Made by a program: the position numbers and the translations under genes. A model generated the notes under the pieces. It had not been told where the DNA came from. It did not search any database and saw only the letters and a list, made by a program, of their open reading frames with translations. From NCBI GenBank assembly GCA_033721095.1, contig JAWWBG010000010.1:1-24859 (forward strand): 24,859 bases of DNA, in the 5' to 3' direction. The stretch's first letter is position 1. Each line of letters starts with the position of its first letter. This document shows, in pieces, positions 6,947 to 14,812 of this stretch. Source of the DNA: JAWWBG01 sp033721095. GTDB lineage: Bacteria; Actinomycetota; Nitriliruptoria; Nitriliruptorales; Nitriliruptoraceae.

Positions 6947-8410
6947 TCAGGAGTCCCAAGCCGCGTGATCCACCGACGACCACGATCCGACATTCCAGAA
7001 GCCGATTCCCGGCCAGGCCGAGGGCCGCAGGCCTCCGATGCTCGACGGCCGCCAGGCGTGCGCCACCGTCGGCCGCACGAGCGGCTCGATCGAGCGTGCG
7101 TCAAAGAGCGCCTTCCATGCTGCCTCGATGGCGTCGGCATCGTCCGACAGCTCTGCCGCCAGGACCTCGGGATCCTCGGTCCAACGGGCGAGTGACCCGC
7201 GGGCGTGGTCGCGGAAGATCCTCAGGGCCACGTCGTGTTCACTCCGGGCGACTTCGAGGAACTCGGGCGAGTTCTCGGAGATCAGGCGCAACGAGCCGCC
7301 CGCCTCGTCGACCTGGCGCTGGAGCAGGCTGGCCAGCAGCGCGACGGCTCCGTGGCCGCGCGGGTAGCCCCCCACCATTCCGCCGGCCGCACTGGCATCG
7401 GCGGACATCGCCTGGCGCCACGGCCCCTCCACGCCGAACCAGGGTGAAGTCGCCACGACCGACCCGGCGTCGAGCAGGCTGGCGACGAGGTCCGTGACGC
7501 CCACGGTGTCACCGACGGCACGTCGCGCTGCCAAGGATGCATCCCGCCACTCGAGCCCGATCCACGTACCTCCCGACGGGGCGGCAGACGCGAGGCCTTC
7601 GAGGTCGCTGACTCGCTCGCGAACACCCACGGCCAGGTGGCCCATCGCCGCGTCGATCTCGCGACGGTCAAGCATCCCGAGTGCCCGTTCCCACGACGGG
7701 ACGATCATCACGTCGATGGAGGCCAGACGCGGGGCGCCGAGCGGCCCTTCCCCATGTGCCTCGAAGCGCAGAAGGCGGCCGGGATCGTGTTCCACCAGGC
7801 GGTACCACCCGCCGCTGACCGGGACATCCTGTTTCCATCGCTCGAGGTCCTGGCGGGCCTGAGCCGGAAGCACACCGATCGTTCCCAGCAGCCCGGGCCA
7901 GGCTGGGGCCGCAGTCGCCTCGAACTCCAGGTGGACCGTCTGCTCGTCCACGGCATGTGCCGAAGACAGGACGTGCCACTCGCCCGCCGTCGGCCCCGAC
8001 TTGCGCAGGGCGATGGTCTCCACGACGTCCGTGGCGGTCACGGGGGTCCCGTCGGTCCACGAGCCGGGCACCAGCTCGAGCGTCACGTTGAGCCGACCGT
8101 CCGTGACGGCGGTCCGCGCTCGTTCCACGAGACCGCGTCGCAACTGGCCATGCTCGTCGCGTCGGTACAGCGGGAGCCCCCAGAGGGCTGCGATGTCCTG
8201 TGCCGCCACGTCGTCCCCATGCGGATCGGCCAGGTGGCCGGGAGCCTCCGGAATGGCCACGGTGACAGCGCCGGTCGGCGTTGACGCAACCTTGCGTGGC
8301 TCCGTGGGCTCCGTTGCATCCCCGAGCGGTTCGAGATCCGCGGGCGAGCAGGCGGCGAGGCACAGGAACAGACCCGCCAGTTGCCTGGCACGTCGAGGGG
8401 AGGGCATCAT
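6947..8410 (-). CDS. Family-5 extracellular solute-binding lipoprotein (DppA/OppA-like), divergent
   Basis: A 487-residue protein with a lipoprotein signal peptide: basic start (PSPRRARQ), hydrophobic stretch and lipobox LAAC with Cys21 as the lipidation site. The SWTDGTPVTATDVV segment is the family-5 binding-protein signature that follows the N-terminal lobe, so it probably binds peptides or other oligomeric solutes outside the membrane. It is shorter and more degenerate than typical 500-560-residue members. The ATG at 8410 forms an ATGA overlap with the stop of the preceding binding-protein gene, indicating translational coupling; a second ATG directly follows. No permease or ATPase genes are present, so a non-transport role or use of an unlinked transporter is possible. 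A hairpin and tRNA-Leu follow. Confidence 0.8.
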   Translation of the reverse strand: MMPSPRRARQLAGLFLCLAACSPADLEPLGDATEPTEPRKVASTPTGAVTVAIPEAPGHLADPHGDDVAAQDIAALWGLPLYRRDEHGQLRRGLVERARTAVTDGRLNVTLELVPGSWTDGTPVTATDVVETIALRKSGPTAGEWHVLSSAHAVDEQTVHLEFEATAAPAWPGLLGTIGVLPAQARQDLERWKQDVPVSGGWYRLVEHDPGRLLRFEAHGEGPLGAPRLASIDVMIVPSWERALGMLDRREIDAAMGHLAVGVRERVSDLEGLASAAPSGGTWIGLEWRDASLAARRAVGDTVGVTDLVASLLDAGSVVATSPWFGVEGPWRQAMSADASAAGGMVGGYPRGHGAVALLASLLQRQVDEAGGSLRLISENSPEFLEVARSEHDVALRIFRDHARGSLARWTEDPEVLAAELSDDADAIEAAWKALFDARSIEPLVRPTVAHAWRPSSIGGLRPSAWPGIGFWNVGSWSSVDHAAWDS

Positions 8411-10083
8411 CCCTGGTCGAGCCAGACTGCAGCCCAGTCGACGTTGCCCATCGGCCCACGGCGGAAGTCCTGGACACGCTCACGCACGGCGAGTGTCTGC
8501 CGGTAGAAGAGCAGGGGCGCAACGGGGGCACGCCGGAGGATGTCCACCTCGGCCGCCGCCCAGGCCAAGAGCCTCGCGTCGTCGTCGATGGTTGCGCGGG
8601 CCGCATCCAGCGCATCCGAGACGTCCTCGACGTCGAAGCGGCTGAGGTTGTCGAGGCCGGAACGGGACCCGTGGAACAGCGGATACAGGTAGCTGCCGGC
8701 CGACGGGTGACTGGCCGTCCATCCGAACCGGAACAGCCCGATGTCGGTCGTGCGCAACCGGCCGACGTACTCGTCGAGCGGATAGGCGGTCACCGTGGTC
8801 TCGATGCCGAGGTGCTCGGTGATGTCGTCGGCGACCGCCCGTGCGATGGCCTCGTGGGTCGGCCCTTCGTTGTGGACGATCTCCAGGGGTTCGTCGAAGA
8901 GATCGGTGCCGCCGGCTTCCTGAAGCAACGTTCGCGCGGTCTCGGGGTCGAGGCTGCAGTGGTCACAGGCGCCACGGGCAGCTCCCGGGATGGTCGGGGG
9001 GACGAGGGCCGTCGCCGGAGCACGGGAATCCTGCATGATCCCGGTGGCGATCGCCTCGCGGTCGATCGCCATCGAAATGGCCTGTCGCACCGCGCGCTGG
9101 TTGAACGGCGCCACCGTGACATTGAACCCGAAGTAGTAGATGGTCCCGGTGAGGCCGCCCAGGTACCCCGGCCCGGAGAACCCGTCCGGTGACCGCCCGA
9201 ACGTCTCGCGGGCGTCGTCGATGCGCTCGGCCGGGACGTTGCCGACGTCGAGCTGTCCGGCAACCAGGTCGTCCCACTGCCGCGCCAGGGTGGGGTCGTC
9301 GTCGTAGATCGTGAAGACGACCTCGTCGAGGTACGGCGGGCGCTCGTGCTGCTCGAACCGGACGACCCGGACGAACCGGCCGTGCTGCCACGGCTCCCCC
9401 ATCTGGAACGGTCCGTTGCCGATCGGGTTGTCGGCGAAGGTGTCGTCGTCCACGCTGTCGGGCACCGGCGCCAGGGCCGGGTCGGCCAGGACGGTGAGGA
9501 ACTCGGGCAGGGACGACTCCAGCTCGATCACGAGCTCACCGTCGTCCGTGGCCGTCACGCCCTCCAGGTCGACGCCGTCGGCCAGCGTTGCGGTGTACCC
9601 GACCACCGATTCGAGCTGGAAGGCTGCCACCGCCGCTTCGTCGCCGGCGGCACTGCGGGCGATGCGGTTGAAGGCCCGGACGAAGTCGTCAGCCGTCACA
9701 GGCGTGCCATCGTGGAACGTTGCGTCCGCGAGGGTGAACGTGAACCGGGTGGCATCCTCGTTGATCTCCCAGGACGCCGCTGCCGCCGGGACCGGTCGCA
9801 GGTCCTCGTCGAGGGCGACCAGCGAATCGAAGAGTGCGTCCACGACGAGTTGACCGGCCTCGCCCTGGACGAAACCCGGATCGATGGTCGTCGGCTCGGC
9901 GACACCGATGCGAAGGGTGCCACCCGTGCGGTCGACGGTCGGCGAGGGTGTTGGCTCTGCCGACGTCGGCTCGGGGCTGGGGAGGGTGCCGGCCGGCTGC
10001 TCGGAACACCCGCCGCCCAACAGGACAACCGCGAGGACCAGCGCGGGTACTCGCCCCCGACGCCGGCTCGCCCGGGCGGTCAC
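8407..10083 (-). CDS. Family-5 extracellular solute-binding lipoprotein (peptide ABC transporter type)
   Basis: A 558-residue protein of normal family length. A basic N-terminus, a hydrophobic core and LGGGC (Cys26) form a relaxed lipobox, followed by a Pro/Ser/Thr/Glu-rich linker typical of anchored lipoproteins. The core begins TLRIGVAEPTTIDPG and carries FHDGTPVTADDFVRAFNRI and NPIGNGPFQM, classic DppA/OppA motifs; the C-terminus has APLLFYRQTLAV. It should bind peptide or similar solute at the outer face of the membrane. The GTG start at 10083 overlaps the secG stop (GTGA), and its own stop overlaps the next binding-protein start (ATGA). The three genes are therefore read as one translationally coupled run. 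No transporter membrane subunits are in the window, so the transport assignment is unproven. Confidence 0.88.
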   Translation of the reverse strand: MTARASRRRGRVPALVLAVVLLGGGCSEQPAGTLPSPEPTSAEPTPSPTVDRTGGTLRIGVAEPTTIDPGFVQGEAGQLVVDALFDSLVALDEDLRPVPAAAASWEINEDATRFTFTLADATFHDGTPVTADDFVRAFNRIARSAAGDEAAVAAFQLESVVGYTATLADGVDLEGVTATDDGELVIELESSLPEFLTVLADPALAPVPDSVDDDTFADNPIGNGPFQMGEPWQHGRFVRVVRFEQHERPPYLDEVVFTIYDDDPTLARQWDDLVAGQLDVGNVPAERIDDARETFGRSPDGFSGPGYLGGLTGTIYYFGFNVTVAPFNQRAVRQAISMAIDREAIATGIMQDSRAPATALVPPTIPGAARGACDHCSLDPETARTLLQEAGGTDLFDEPLEIVHNEGPTHEAIARAVADDITEHLGIETTVTAYPLDEYVGRLRTTDIGLFRFGWTASHPSAGSYLYPLFHGSRSGLDNLSRFDVEDVSDALDAARATIDDDARLLAWAAAEVDILRRAPVAPLLFYRQTLAVRERVQDFRRGPMGNVDWAAVWLDQG

Positions 10084-10301
10084 GACCAGCGAACGAGCAG
10101 GATCGTCGTGATGATCATGCCGATCGCAGCGGCGACCGTCAGGCGATCCAGGTTCTTTTCGACGACGACCGAGCCGCCGAGCGACCCGCCCCCACCGCCG
10201 AACATGTCCGACAGGCCGCCACCCGTGCCACGGTGCAGCAGGATGAACAGCACCAACAGGCTGCTGAAGATGACATGAAGGATGACGAGGAAGACGATCA
10301 C
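10080..10301 (-). CDS. secG: Preprotein translocase subunit SecG
   Basis: A 73-residue SecG, the small auxiliary subunit of the SecYEG channel in the cytoplasmic membrane. Two hydrophobic helices (about residues 2-22 and 53-71) flank the family motif: GGGLSDMFGGG...GSVVVEKNLDRLT. The GTG start at 10301 has GAGG five bases upstream. In many Actinomycetota secG directly follows gap-pgk-tpiA; here a binding protein and a BlaI/M56 pair lie between tpiA and secG. The secG stop overlaps the GTG of a lipoprotein gene, a product that itself needs Sec export. A TAGCCT at 10331-10326 could be its -10, giving a short leader, but I see no -35. Confidence 0.94.
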   Translation of the reverse strand: MIVFLVILHVIFSSLLVLFILLHRGTGGGLSDMFGGGGGSLGGSVVVEKNLDRLTVAAAIGMIITTILLVRWS

Positions 10302-10325
10302 GGGAACCTCACGGAATCGGGCACG

Positions 10326-10331
10326 AGGCTA
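10326..10331 (-). promoter_or_regulatory. Possible -10 element of secG
   Basis: TAGCCT (fits TANNNT) lies 24 bases upstream of the secG GTG, in the 58-base gap after the M56 gene. There is no recognisable -35 at normal spacing, so this rests on position and on the similar hexamer upstream of gap. Confidence 0.2.
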
Positions 10332-10359
10332 TCAGTGGCACCGACGTCGGGACTCGCGG

Positions 10360-11703
10360 TCACTCGCTGCGGGTCAGCCGAATGAGGCTCACGCGGGCAT
10401 CCTCACCGAGGATGCGCTCGGCGGTCCACTGCTGCCGCAGTTCGTTGTCGAATCGGACATGGGGCCGTGGCCGCAGCCCGAGCGACGACGACGTCACGGC
10501 GGACGGGCAGCTGCCGTGATCAGCACAGGCTCGCAGCACGCCCGGATGGAAGTCCCACGGATCGTCATCCACGCGCAGTCTGCTGACCGAGGCGTGGTCG
10601 GCCGTGAGCGCCACGTCGCGATACACGTCGAACACCCGCGCTTCGGCATCCAGATCTGCCGTGGCACTGCTCTCCCCGGCATGCCAGAGGACACCGATGC
10701 CATGTGTGCCCGATGAGCCACCAGCTGCGCCGGGCAGTGCCAGCGTCCCCAGCATGACGACGCCAAGTGAGACCGCGACGGCCGCGCGCTCGACGCCGCC
10801 GCGCAACCGCGTTGGGGCCGGCGTCGGCGACACGAGCGCCTCCACGCGCCGCACGACCGTGACGCCATCAACGAGCGCCGTGGCGCCGAGCGGCGCCGGA
10901 TCCGTGCGGGCCATCGCCTTGAGCAGTCCCGAGGCGAGAGCGCCCGGGCGGCGCGTTGCCGCCGTGACCACCTGGTCGGCAGCGAACTCCCGTTCCTCGC
11001 ACAGGCGCTGGAGCATCCAGCGGCGCATCGGGACGAAGAAGGCGACGTCCCCGATGAGGCCGGTCACCAGCGCCAGGAGGTTGTCCCGGCGGGCGACGTG
11101 GGCAAGCTCGTGGCCGATGACGCCGCGGAGCTCGGCGTTGTCGAGGCCGTCGACAAGTGCCCGGTCCAACAGGAGCACCGGGCGCCGGATGCCGATGACC
11201 ACCGCCCCACCGCTCACGTCGTCGGTGACGGCGACGGCCGGTGGCGGGATGTCGAGGCGCCGCGCGAGCCGGCAGGCGATGCGGCGAATGCGCGGCGACG
11301 GCGACGGCGCGACCGTGAAGGCGTGCCGTGCGGCCCGGACAGCGAGCACGTGCCCGCGCACGCGGCGAAGCACGCGCCAGGACGCCACCAGGAGCCACGT
11401 GCCCAGCAGGATCGGGACGGCCGCGGACGCAAAGTGCAGGTATCCGCCCTGGATCGGCACCGACAGCTCCGAGCCGCTGTCGACGGGGACCATGATGGTC
11501 GGGAGGTTGAAGTTGCCGAGGTTGAGCGCCAGCACACCGAGGAGCGCCACGGCTGGCAGCAGGGCTGCCAGGACGCGGACCCGAGGGACGCGCAGGCCGA
11601 CGCGGAGGAGCAGCCGCGCCGCGATCACGGCGACCAGCGACGCCACCATTGCCCGGAAGGCGATGGAGTCGAGGGGCAGCGTGACCAGCAGGTCCCCGGA
11701 CAC
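10360..11703 (-). CDS. M56 family (BlaR1/MecR1-type) integral membrane zinc metallopeptidase
   Basis: A 447-residue membrane protein. Three hydrophobic helices lie near residues 15-35, 43-62 and 92-110, followed by a cytoplasmic-type peptidase domain with HELAH (His198, Glu199, His202) and EREFAAD (Glu239, Asp243), the zinc ligands and signature of M56/M48-like proteases. Another helix lies near residues 303-325, then a soluble tail of about 120 residues containing two cysteines (in RACADHGSC). In BlaR1/MecR1 such a protease is activated by an external sensor and causes loss of the BlaI repressor. No penicillin-binding sensor domain is recognisable in the tail. The GTG start is two bases after the stop of the BlaI-like gene, so the pair is cotranscribed. 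The signal it senses is unknown. Confidence 0.85.
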   Translation of the reverse strand: MSGDLLVTLPLDSIAFRAMVASLVAVIAARLLLRVGLRVPRVRVLAALLPAVALLGVLALNLGNFNLPTIMVPVDSGSELSVPIQGGYLHFASAAVPILLGTWLLVASWRVLRRVRGHVLAVRAARHAFTVAPSPSPRIRRIACRLARRLDIPPPAVAVTDDVSGGAVVIGIRRPVLLLDRALVDGLDNAELRGVIGHELAHVARRDNLLALVTGLIGDVAFFVPMRRWMLQRLCEEREFAADQVVTAATRRPGALASGLLKAMARTDPAPLGATALVDGVTVVRRVEALVSPTPAPTRLRGGVERAAVAVSLGVVMLGTLALPGAAGGSSGTHGIGVLWHAGESSATADLDAEARVFDVYRDVALTADHASVSRLRVDDDPWDFHPGVLRACADHGSCPSAVTSSSLGLRPRPHVRFDNELRQQWTAERILGEDARVSLIRLTRSE

Positions 11704-11705
11704 GT

Positions 11706-12107
11706 TCAGGCTTCCTCGGCCCGGCGTCTCGCGACCGCGTCGCGGAGTGACTCGAGGGTGACGTCATCGACGTCGTCGACCACCTCGGCCAGGTAGGAGA
11801 CGGCCGATTGTGGGTACCGGTCGAGCAGCCAGGCCATCACGCTCTGGATGGTGTCCCGGGCGAAGTTCTCGCGACTCACGCGTGCGCTGTAGACGTGCGC
11901 GAGTCCGCTCGAGTCCTTGGCCAGGAGCCCCTTGGCTGCCAGCCGTGACATCGTGGTCATGACGGTCGTGTAGGCAATCTTCCGGGACCGGGCAAGCTGT
12001 TCGTGGACATCGCGGACGGTGGCGGGCCCCAGCTGCCACACGGCGTCCATGACGTCCTGCTCGAGAGGCCCGAGAATGGCCTTGAGCGGTTCGCCTCTGC
12101 GAGCCAT
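11706..12107 (-). CDS. BlaI/MecI/CopY-family transcriptional repressor
   Basis: A 133-residue winged-helix regulator. Residues about 12-80 form the DNA-binding domain: LGPLEQDVMDAVWQLGPATV begins it, and the recognition segment AYTTVMTTMSRLAAKGLL is the hallmark of this family; the C-terminal helices should dimerise. An ATG at 12134 would add nine residues, but the ATG at 12107 has GAAGGAT upstream at good spacing and gives the usual N-terminus; the 12134 ATG also overlaps a likely -10 element. By analogy it represses its own operon and is inactivated when the adjacent M56 protease is triggered. No beta-lactamase or copper gene is near, so its regulon is unknown. Confidence 0.9.
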   Translation of the reverse strand: MARRGEPLKAILGPLEQDVMDAVWQLGPATVRDVHEQLARSRKIAYTTVMTTMSRLAAKGLLAKDSSGLAHVYSARVSRENFARDTIQSVMAWLLDRYPQSAVSYLAEVVDDVDDVTLESLRDAVARRRAEEA

Positions 12108-12132
12108 GGTGGATCCTTCGTCGACGCGAGGC

Positions 12133-12161
12133 ATGGTACGGACGATCGGCCCACCCGGGAA
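12133..12161 (-). promoter_or_regulatory. Candidate promoter of the blaI-like/M56 pair
   Basis: TTCCCG (12161-12156) and TACCAT (12138-12133) are separated by 17 bases, predicting a transcript start near 12126 and a leader of about 20 bases before the ATG at 12107. The 8-base palindrome CGTCGACG (12119-12126) sits at the predicted start and could be an operator. It does not match the TACA-N-TGTA sites of classical BlaI, so this is tentative. Confidence 0.35.
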
Positions 12162-12170
12162 GGACCAGTG

Positions 12171-14015
12171 CTACGGGCTGGTGGTCGACGTGGGTGAGAC
12201 CTCGGCGCCACTGGCAACGATCCGTGAGGCCTGCGCGAACAGGCCGGCGCCCTGCACGTCCGAGGCGCGCGGCACGGACACGAGCGTCGCGCCACGCCAG
12301 GCAACGAAGGTGGAGCGCTGCGCCAGTGGAACGACCACGGTGCCGGGCTGACCGTCCGACCCGAGCAGCTGTTGATCGAGGCGGTTGAAGCAGTCGGCGG
12401 CGCTCAGCTCGTCCATGTCGCGGATGCAGCTGATCGCGAGCTGGTCGACCTCGTCGTCTGCCACGCCGTACGGGTTCAGGGTCGATCCGGACGTGAAGTG
12501 GGCGATCTGACCACCCGGCCACGGGCTGGCGAATGTCCAGGTGAACTGGGCGATGTCCCAGAGTCCACAGTCCGAGGTGGCCGGCGTGTCGTCCTCGTCG
12601 ATGTCCCCCTCGACGCCCGACGTGCCCTCGCGACTGCACAGCAGCGCCGCTTCGGAGAAGACGAGCTCGTCGAGGATGGCATCGTCCTCCTCGAGGGTCA
12701 CCACGATGCCGGCGGCGTCCAGCTGGCGGCGGATCAGCTCGAACTGGGACTGGCGCACCGGGTCGGGCGTGGTCGCGACCCGCAGCCGCAGCGGACCTCG
12801 CTGTGGGTGACCCCACCGTCCCTGCTCGTCCTGGCCGTAGCCGGCCTCGCGCAACAGCGCCGCACTGACCTCGGGCTCTCCCATCCCGAGGTCCGCCTGG
12901 TGGTCGATGTAGCCGGTCTGACTGGGGGCGAGGAAGAAGTTGCCGAGGACTGGCGGGGCCGCCGAACCGTGAATGGGCGCGTACACGCCGTCGACAACGG
13001 CCTGCTTGTCGATGGCCGCGGCGATCGCCTGTCGGACGTTTGGGTCGACCAAGTGCTCGTTGTGGAGGTTGAAGCCCCAGTGTTCGACCGCCAGTGAGTT
13101 GATCGAGTCAACGGTCACGTCGGGATTGGCAACGAGCAGCTCGGCCAGCTCACGCGAGGCCGTCGCGACGACGAGGTCGACCGTGCCATCCAGGAGTTGC
13201 TCGGCCATCCGCGCCGGGTTCGAGGAGAAACGCACCTCGACGCCGGTGACGCAGGCCGGACCGGGATTGCCGGCCTCCGCCATGGCCGTGCCGTGGTAGC
13301 GCTCGTTGCGGACGAGCTCGATCGGTCCGGCGTCCCCGAACCGCTGGAGGACGAGTGGTCCGCTGGACGGGAGGACCTCGATGCCGGCGCGCCCCGAAGC
13401 GAGGGCGAGGTTGGCCGCGCCAGCCGAATCCAGCATGTGCACGGGGAGTACGAGGTTGAACAGGTTCCGGATCCCCCCGAAGGGCTCGGTGAGCAGGAAC
13501 GAGAAGTCCCGGCCATCCTCGCTGTGCTTCCACGAGTCCGGGTGAATCAGCTCGTAGCCCGTGCGTGGCCCGAAGTCGAGGACGAAGTCGCCGTCGGCGC
13601 CGCGGCGCTCCATGATCAGGCGCCATGTGCCCTCCACGTGCTCGGACGTCAGCGGCGTGCCGTCCGACCAGGTCAGGCCCGAGCGCAGCGTGAGGTTGAC
13701 CGTCACCGACTCGTCGGTGTGAATGTCGAACGTGGCCTCTTCGGCCAGGAGCTCGGGCACGAACTCGTGGTTCTCGTCGACACCCCAGAGCCCTTCGAAC
13801 AGCCCCTGGCTGATCCACTCGCCGATCCGCGGCCCCTCGCGGAACGGGTGGAGGTCCTCCGGGCGCTCGTCGGTTGCCACGACCACGGTGCGCGCCGAGC
13901 CCGGCAGGCAGTCGGCCGCGGGCTGGAGACCGTCTGTCGACTCCTCACTGGGCGTGGGCGAGCACGCCGCCGCGACGATCGCGGCAACGGCGAAAACCAC
14001 GTGGAGGCGTCTCAC
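12171..14015 (-). CDS. Family-5 extracellular solute-binding lipoprotein, tpiA-coupled
   Basis: A 614-residue secreted lipoprotein: signal peptide MRRLHVVFAVAAIVAAAC with Cys18 as the lipid site. The family-5 core includes LTWSDGTPLTSEHVEGTW and the YHGTAM segment; the overall layout fits DppA/OppA-type binding proteins, though it is longer than usual. Residues 460-483 form a Cys-to-Cys stretch with an acidic loop (EGDIDEDDT) that may be disulfide-closed outside the cell. The GTG start overlaps the tpiA stop (GTGA), so it is translationally coupled to a glycolytic gene. No permease or ATPase is nearby. It probably binds a peptide-like ligand, but the substrate and any transporter partner are unknown. 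The blaI-like gene begins 63 bases downstream. Confidence 0.85.
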   Translation of the reverse strand: MRRLHVVFAVAAIVAAACSPTPSEESTDGLQPAADCLPGSARTVVVATDERPEDLHPFREGPRIGEWISQGLFEGLWGVDENHEFVPELLAEEATFDIHTDESVTVNLTLRSGLTWSDGTPLTSEHVEGTWRLIMERRGADGDFVLDFGPRTGYELIHPDSWKHSEDGRDFSFLLTEPFGGIRNLFNLVLPVHMLDSAGAANLALASGRAGIEVLPSSGPLVLQRFGDAGPIELVRNERYHGTAMAEAGNPGPACVTGVEVRFSSNPARMAEQLLDGTVDLVVATASRELAELLVANPDVTVDSINSLAVEHWGFNLHNEHLVDPNVRQAIAAAIDKQAVVDGVYAPIHGSAAPPVLGNFFLAPSQTGYIDHQADLGMGEPEVSAALLREAGYGQDEQGRWGHPQRGPLRLRVATTPDPVRQSQFELIRRQLDAAGIVVTLEEDDAILDELVFSEAALLCSREGTSGVEGDIDEDDTPATSDCGLWDIAQFTWTFASPWPGGQIAHFTSGSTLNPYGVADDEVDQLAISCIRDMDELSAADCFNRLDQQLLGSDGQPGTVVVPLAQRSTFVAWRGATLVSVPRASDVQGAGLFAQASRIVASGAEVSPTSTTSP

Positions 14016-14785
14016 CGCCGATGGCCGACGATCAGCGCGAAGTCGTCGGAGTTGAGGCTCGCTCCCCCCACCAGGGCGCCGTCGATGTCGGGCTGCGACA
14101 TGAGCTCGCGGATGTTCCCGGGCTTGACCGAGCCGCCGTACTGGACGCGGATGCCGGCAGCCGTCTCGTCATCGAAGAGGACGGCCAGCTCCCGACGGAC
14201 GAAGGCGCACATGTCCTGGGCGTCGGTGGCCGTCGCTGTCTTGCCGGTACCGATGGCCCACACCGGCTCGTAGGCGATGACCAGCTGGTCGGATGACGGA
14301 ATCGTGACGCCCGCGAGGCTGGCACGCAGCTGCCCGGACACCACCGACTCTGCCTCGCCGGCCTGGCGTTCGTCGAGGACTTCACCGACGCACAGGATCG
14401 GCCGCATGCCGTGGCGCAGGACGGCCTTGACCTTGGCGTTGACGATCTCGTTCGTCTCGCCGAAGAGCGCACGACGTTCCGAGTGGCCACAGATGACCCA
14501 CGTGACGTCGAGCCGGGCGAGCATCCCCGGCGCGACCTCGCCCGTGAACGCCCCGGCATCCTCCCAGTGGCAGTTCTGCGCGCCGAGCTGCAGGGGCAGG
14601 TGCTCGGAGGCGATGAGGGTCTGGATGCTGCGGAGCGCGACAGCCGGGGGGCAGACGACGACGTCCTGGCCGTCCCAGTCGCGCTCGTCGAGGTGATACG
14701 CCAGCTTCTGGACCAACTGGATCGCCTCCAGGTGGTCCTTGTGCATCTTCCAGTTGCCGGCGAGAATCGGCTGGCGTTCGGACAT
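14012..14785 (-). CDS. tpiA: Triosephosphate isomerase
   Basis: A 257-residue TIM-barrel enzyme that interconverts dihydroxyacetone phosphate and glyceraldehyde 3-phosphate in the cytoplasm. The active site is complete: Asn11-Trp12-Lys13 in GNWKM, His101 in CGHSERR, and Glu173 in AYEPVWAIGTG, with the flexible loop-6 residues following; YGGSVKPGN binds phosphate near the C-terminus. Length is normal. The ATG lies 27 bases after the pgk stop with no strong Shine-Dalgarno, so it is probably transcribed with gap and pgk. The stop overlaps the GTG of a solute-binding lipoprotein gene. Confidence 0.97.
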   Translation of the reverse strand: MSERQPILAGNWKMHKDHLEAIQLVQKLAYHLDERDWDGQDVVVCPPAVALRSIQTLIASEHLPLQLGAQNCHWEDAGAFTGEVAPGMLARLDVTWVICGHSERRALFGETNEIVNAKVKAVLRHGMRPILCVGEVLDERQAGEAESVVSGQLRASLAGVTIPSSDQLVIAYEPVWAIGTGKTATATDAQDMCAFVRRELAVLFDDETAAGIRVQYGGSVKPGNIRELMSQPDIDGALVGGASLNSDDFALIVGHRR

Positions 14786-14812
14786 GATGGGCCTGTCGAA
14801 GGTGGTCGGAAA

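Noticed and set aside
4945..7497. 850-codon plus-strand open frame
   Set aside because: It is antisense to the molybdopterin oxidoreductase and also runs through the YrdB gene, the tRNA and a binding-protein gene. Its product is Arg/Pro/Gly-rich low-complexity with no family motif, a common artefact in high-G+C DNA.
10302..10359. Possible small RNA or riboswitch upstream of secG
   Set aside because: Only 58 bases with no stable conserved fold recognisable; it is better explained as a short promoter/leader region.
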